Part shown: positions 63,657 to 64,000 of the stretch, piece after piece
How the letters are laid out: the number at the start of each line of letters is the position of its first letter
Numbering within the stretch: position 1 is the stretch's first letter
Assembly: GCA_016712745.1 (NCBI GenBank)
Contig: JADJQN010000015.1
Coordinates: forward strand, 434,001-498,000
Reading direction: 5' to 3'
DNA: 64,000 nucleotides
DNA from: Sandaracinaceae bacterium
GTDB taxonomy: Bacteria > Myxococcota_A > Polyangia > Polyangiales > JADJQN01
Made by a program: the position numbers and the translations under genes
Notes under the pieces: model-generated
The model's database searches: none
Told to the model about the DNA's origin: nothing
The model's input: only the letters and a program-made list of their open reading frames with translations

Positions 63657-63722
63657 CAGGGGCTTCCTACCACACTTTGGGATTGCTCGAGAACGAGGCG
63701 CTGATTTGACGTCGCACGCGCG

Positions 63723-64000
63723 ATGCCTTACGAGCAGCCCGCCATGGTTGCTGTATCGAAGCTCGGAAAGTCGTTTGGAGGGCGCACGCTCTTCGAGAAT
63801 GTCTCCCTTCAATTGAATGAGGGTGCCCGCTACGGCCTCGTCGGCGCCAATGGGTCGGGCAAGACGACCTTCCTCAAGATCCTAGCTGGGGACGAGCAGC
63901 AGACTGACGGCCAAGTCATTATCCCAGCGCGCGCGCGCGTTGGTGTGCTGCGTCAGGATCGTTTCCTCGACGACGACAAGATCATCCTTGAGCAGGCGAT
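63723..64000 (+). CDS. ABC-F family ATPase, 5' part (runs off right edge)
   Basis: The frame opens at ATG 63723 or, seven codons on, ATG 63744, and stays open to the window edge. The protein begins with VSKLGKSFGGRTLFENVSLQLNEG and Walker A GANGSGKTT, then LKILAGDEQQTDGQV and VGVLRQDRF, the first nucleotide-binding domain of an ABC-F factor, a ribosome-associated translation or antibiotic-resistance protein. It lacks membrane parts. The rest is beyond the window, so the subfamily cannot be named. Divergent from the acetyltransferase. Confidence 0.85.
   Translation, partial: MPYEQPAMVAVSKLGKSFGGRTLFENVSLQLNEGARYGLVGANGSGKTTFLKILAGDEQQTDGQVIIPARARVGVLRQDRFLDDDKIILEQA

Noticed and set aside
1..64000. 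tRNA, rRNA, phage or transposase genes
   Set aside because: I looked for tRNA-like cloverleaves, integrase or transposase motifs and found none; a tRNAscan run would be needed to be certain about tRNAs.

Overview
The window looks like a chromosomal segment from a member of the Myxococcota (myxobacteria and relatives) or a close deltaproteobacterial lineage. The evidence is an mglB-mglA polarity pair with very close family resemblance, three Ser/Thr kinases with N-terminal zinc-ribbon-like Cys motifs, several large lipoproteins with MopE-type 'CGDGxDxDCDG' metal-binding repeats, and an AgmX/PglI-type C-terminal domain. The DNA is GC-rich, gene-dense and mostly housekeeping plus envelope functions. 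I see no phage, integrase, insertion sequence, CRISPR array, rRNA or tRNA.

Layout. 1-643: the N-terminal part of an unrecognised protein leaving the left edge. 896-6305: two paralogous Cys-rich lipoproteins and a secreted GH113-like glycosidase. 6345-9087: ftsE, ftsX and an EnvC-like murein hydrolase activator, all overlapping. 9133-10715: an MFS exporter divergent from a glutaredoxin. 10752-12234 (minus): mglB, mglA and a lipoprotein coupled to mglA. 12384-17302: a universal stress protein, a Ca2+-type P-ATPase, a small lipoprotein and a CDF transporter. 17348-19351 (minus): an arsenic operon arsR-arsI-aqpS-arsC with a visible operator. 19419-23837: a nine-repeat Calx-beta lipoprotein ending in a seven-bladed propeller. 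23866-26685: SpoIIM-like and RDD membrane proteins and a DHH phosphoesterase.

26757-28943 is the most interesting stretch: a well-formed cobalamin riboswitch with a P1 stem and a B12 box leads into two coupled surface lipoproteins. One is a YncE/BtuG-like beta-propeller and the other a beta-rich partner, and no BtuB receptor is visible. 28971-37380: a small Cys-rich ORF, a kinase, a lipoprotein alpha/beta hydrolase, a POT-like transporter, two small lipoproteins and a MOSC protein. 37375-37450: three tandem palindromic repeats fill the gap before an SppA protease fused to a predicted beta-barrel. 40003-52436: a TPR protein, MopE lipoproteins, two kinases, a metallophosphoesterase and mutS2. 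52533-56959 (minus): gcvT-gcvH-gcvPA followed by an acyl-CoA carboxylase carboxyltransferase. 57060-64000: a 2-oxoglutarate oxygenase, an N-acyl-D-amino-acid deacylase with its coupled MFS transporter, an FHA-sigma54 activator, GT2 and hexapeptide acetyltransferase genes, and the start of an ABC-F ATPase.

Two conserved genes, mutS2 and gcvPA, each carry one apparent single-base deletion that breaks the frame while the rest stays intact. This suggests either assembly error or very recent mutation. Start codons were chosen from family alignment, Shine-Dalgarno sequences and signal peptides, and often differ from the longest ORF.
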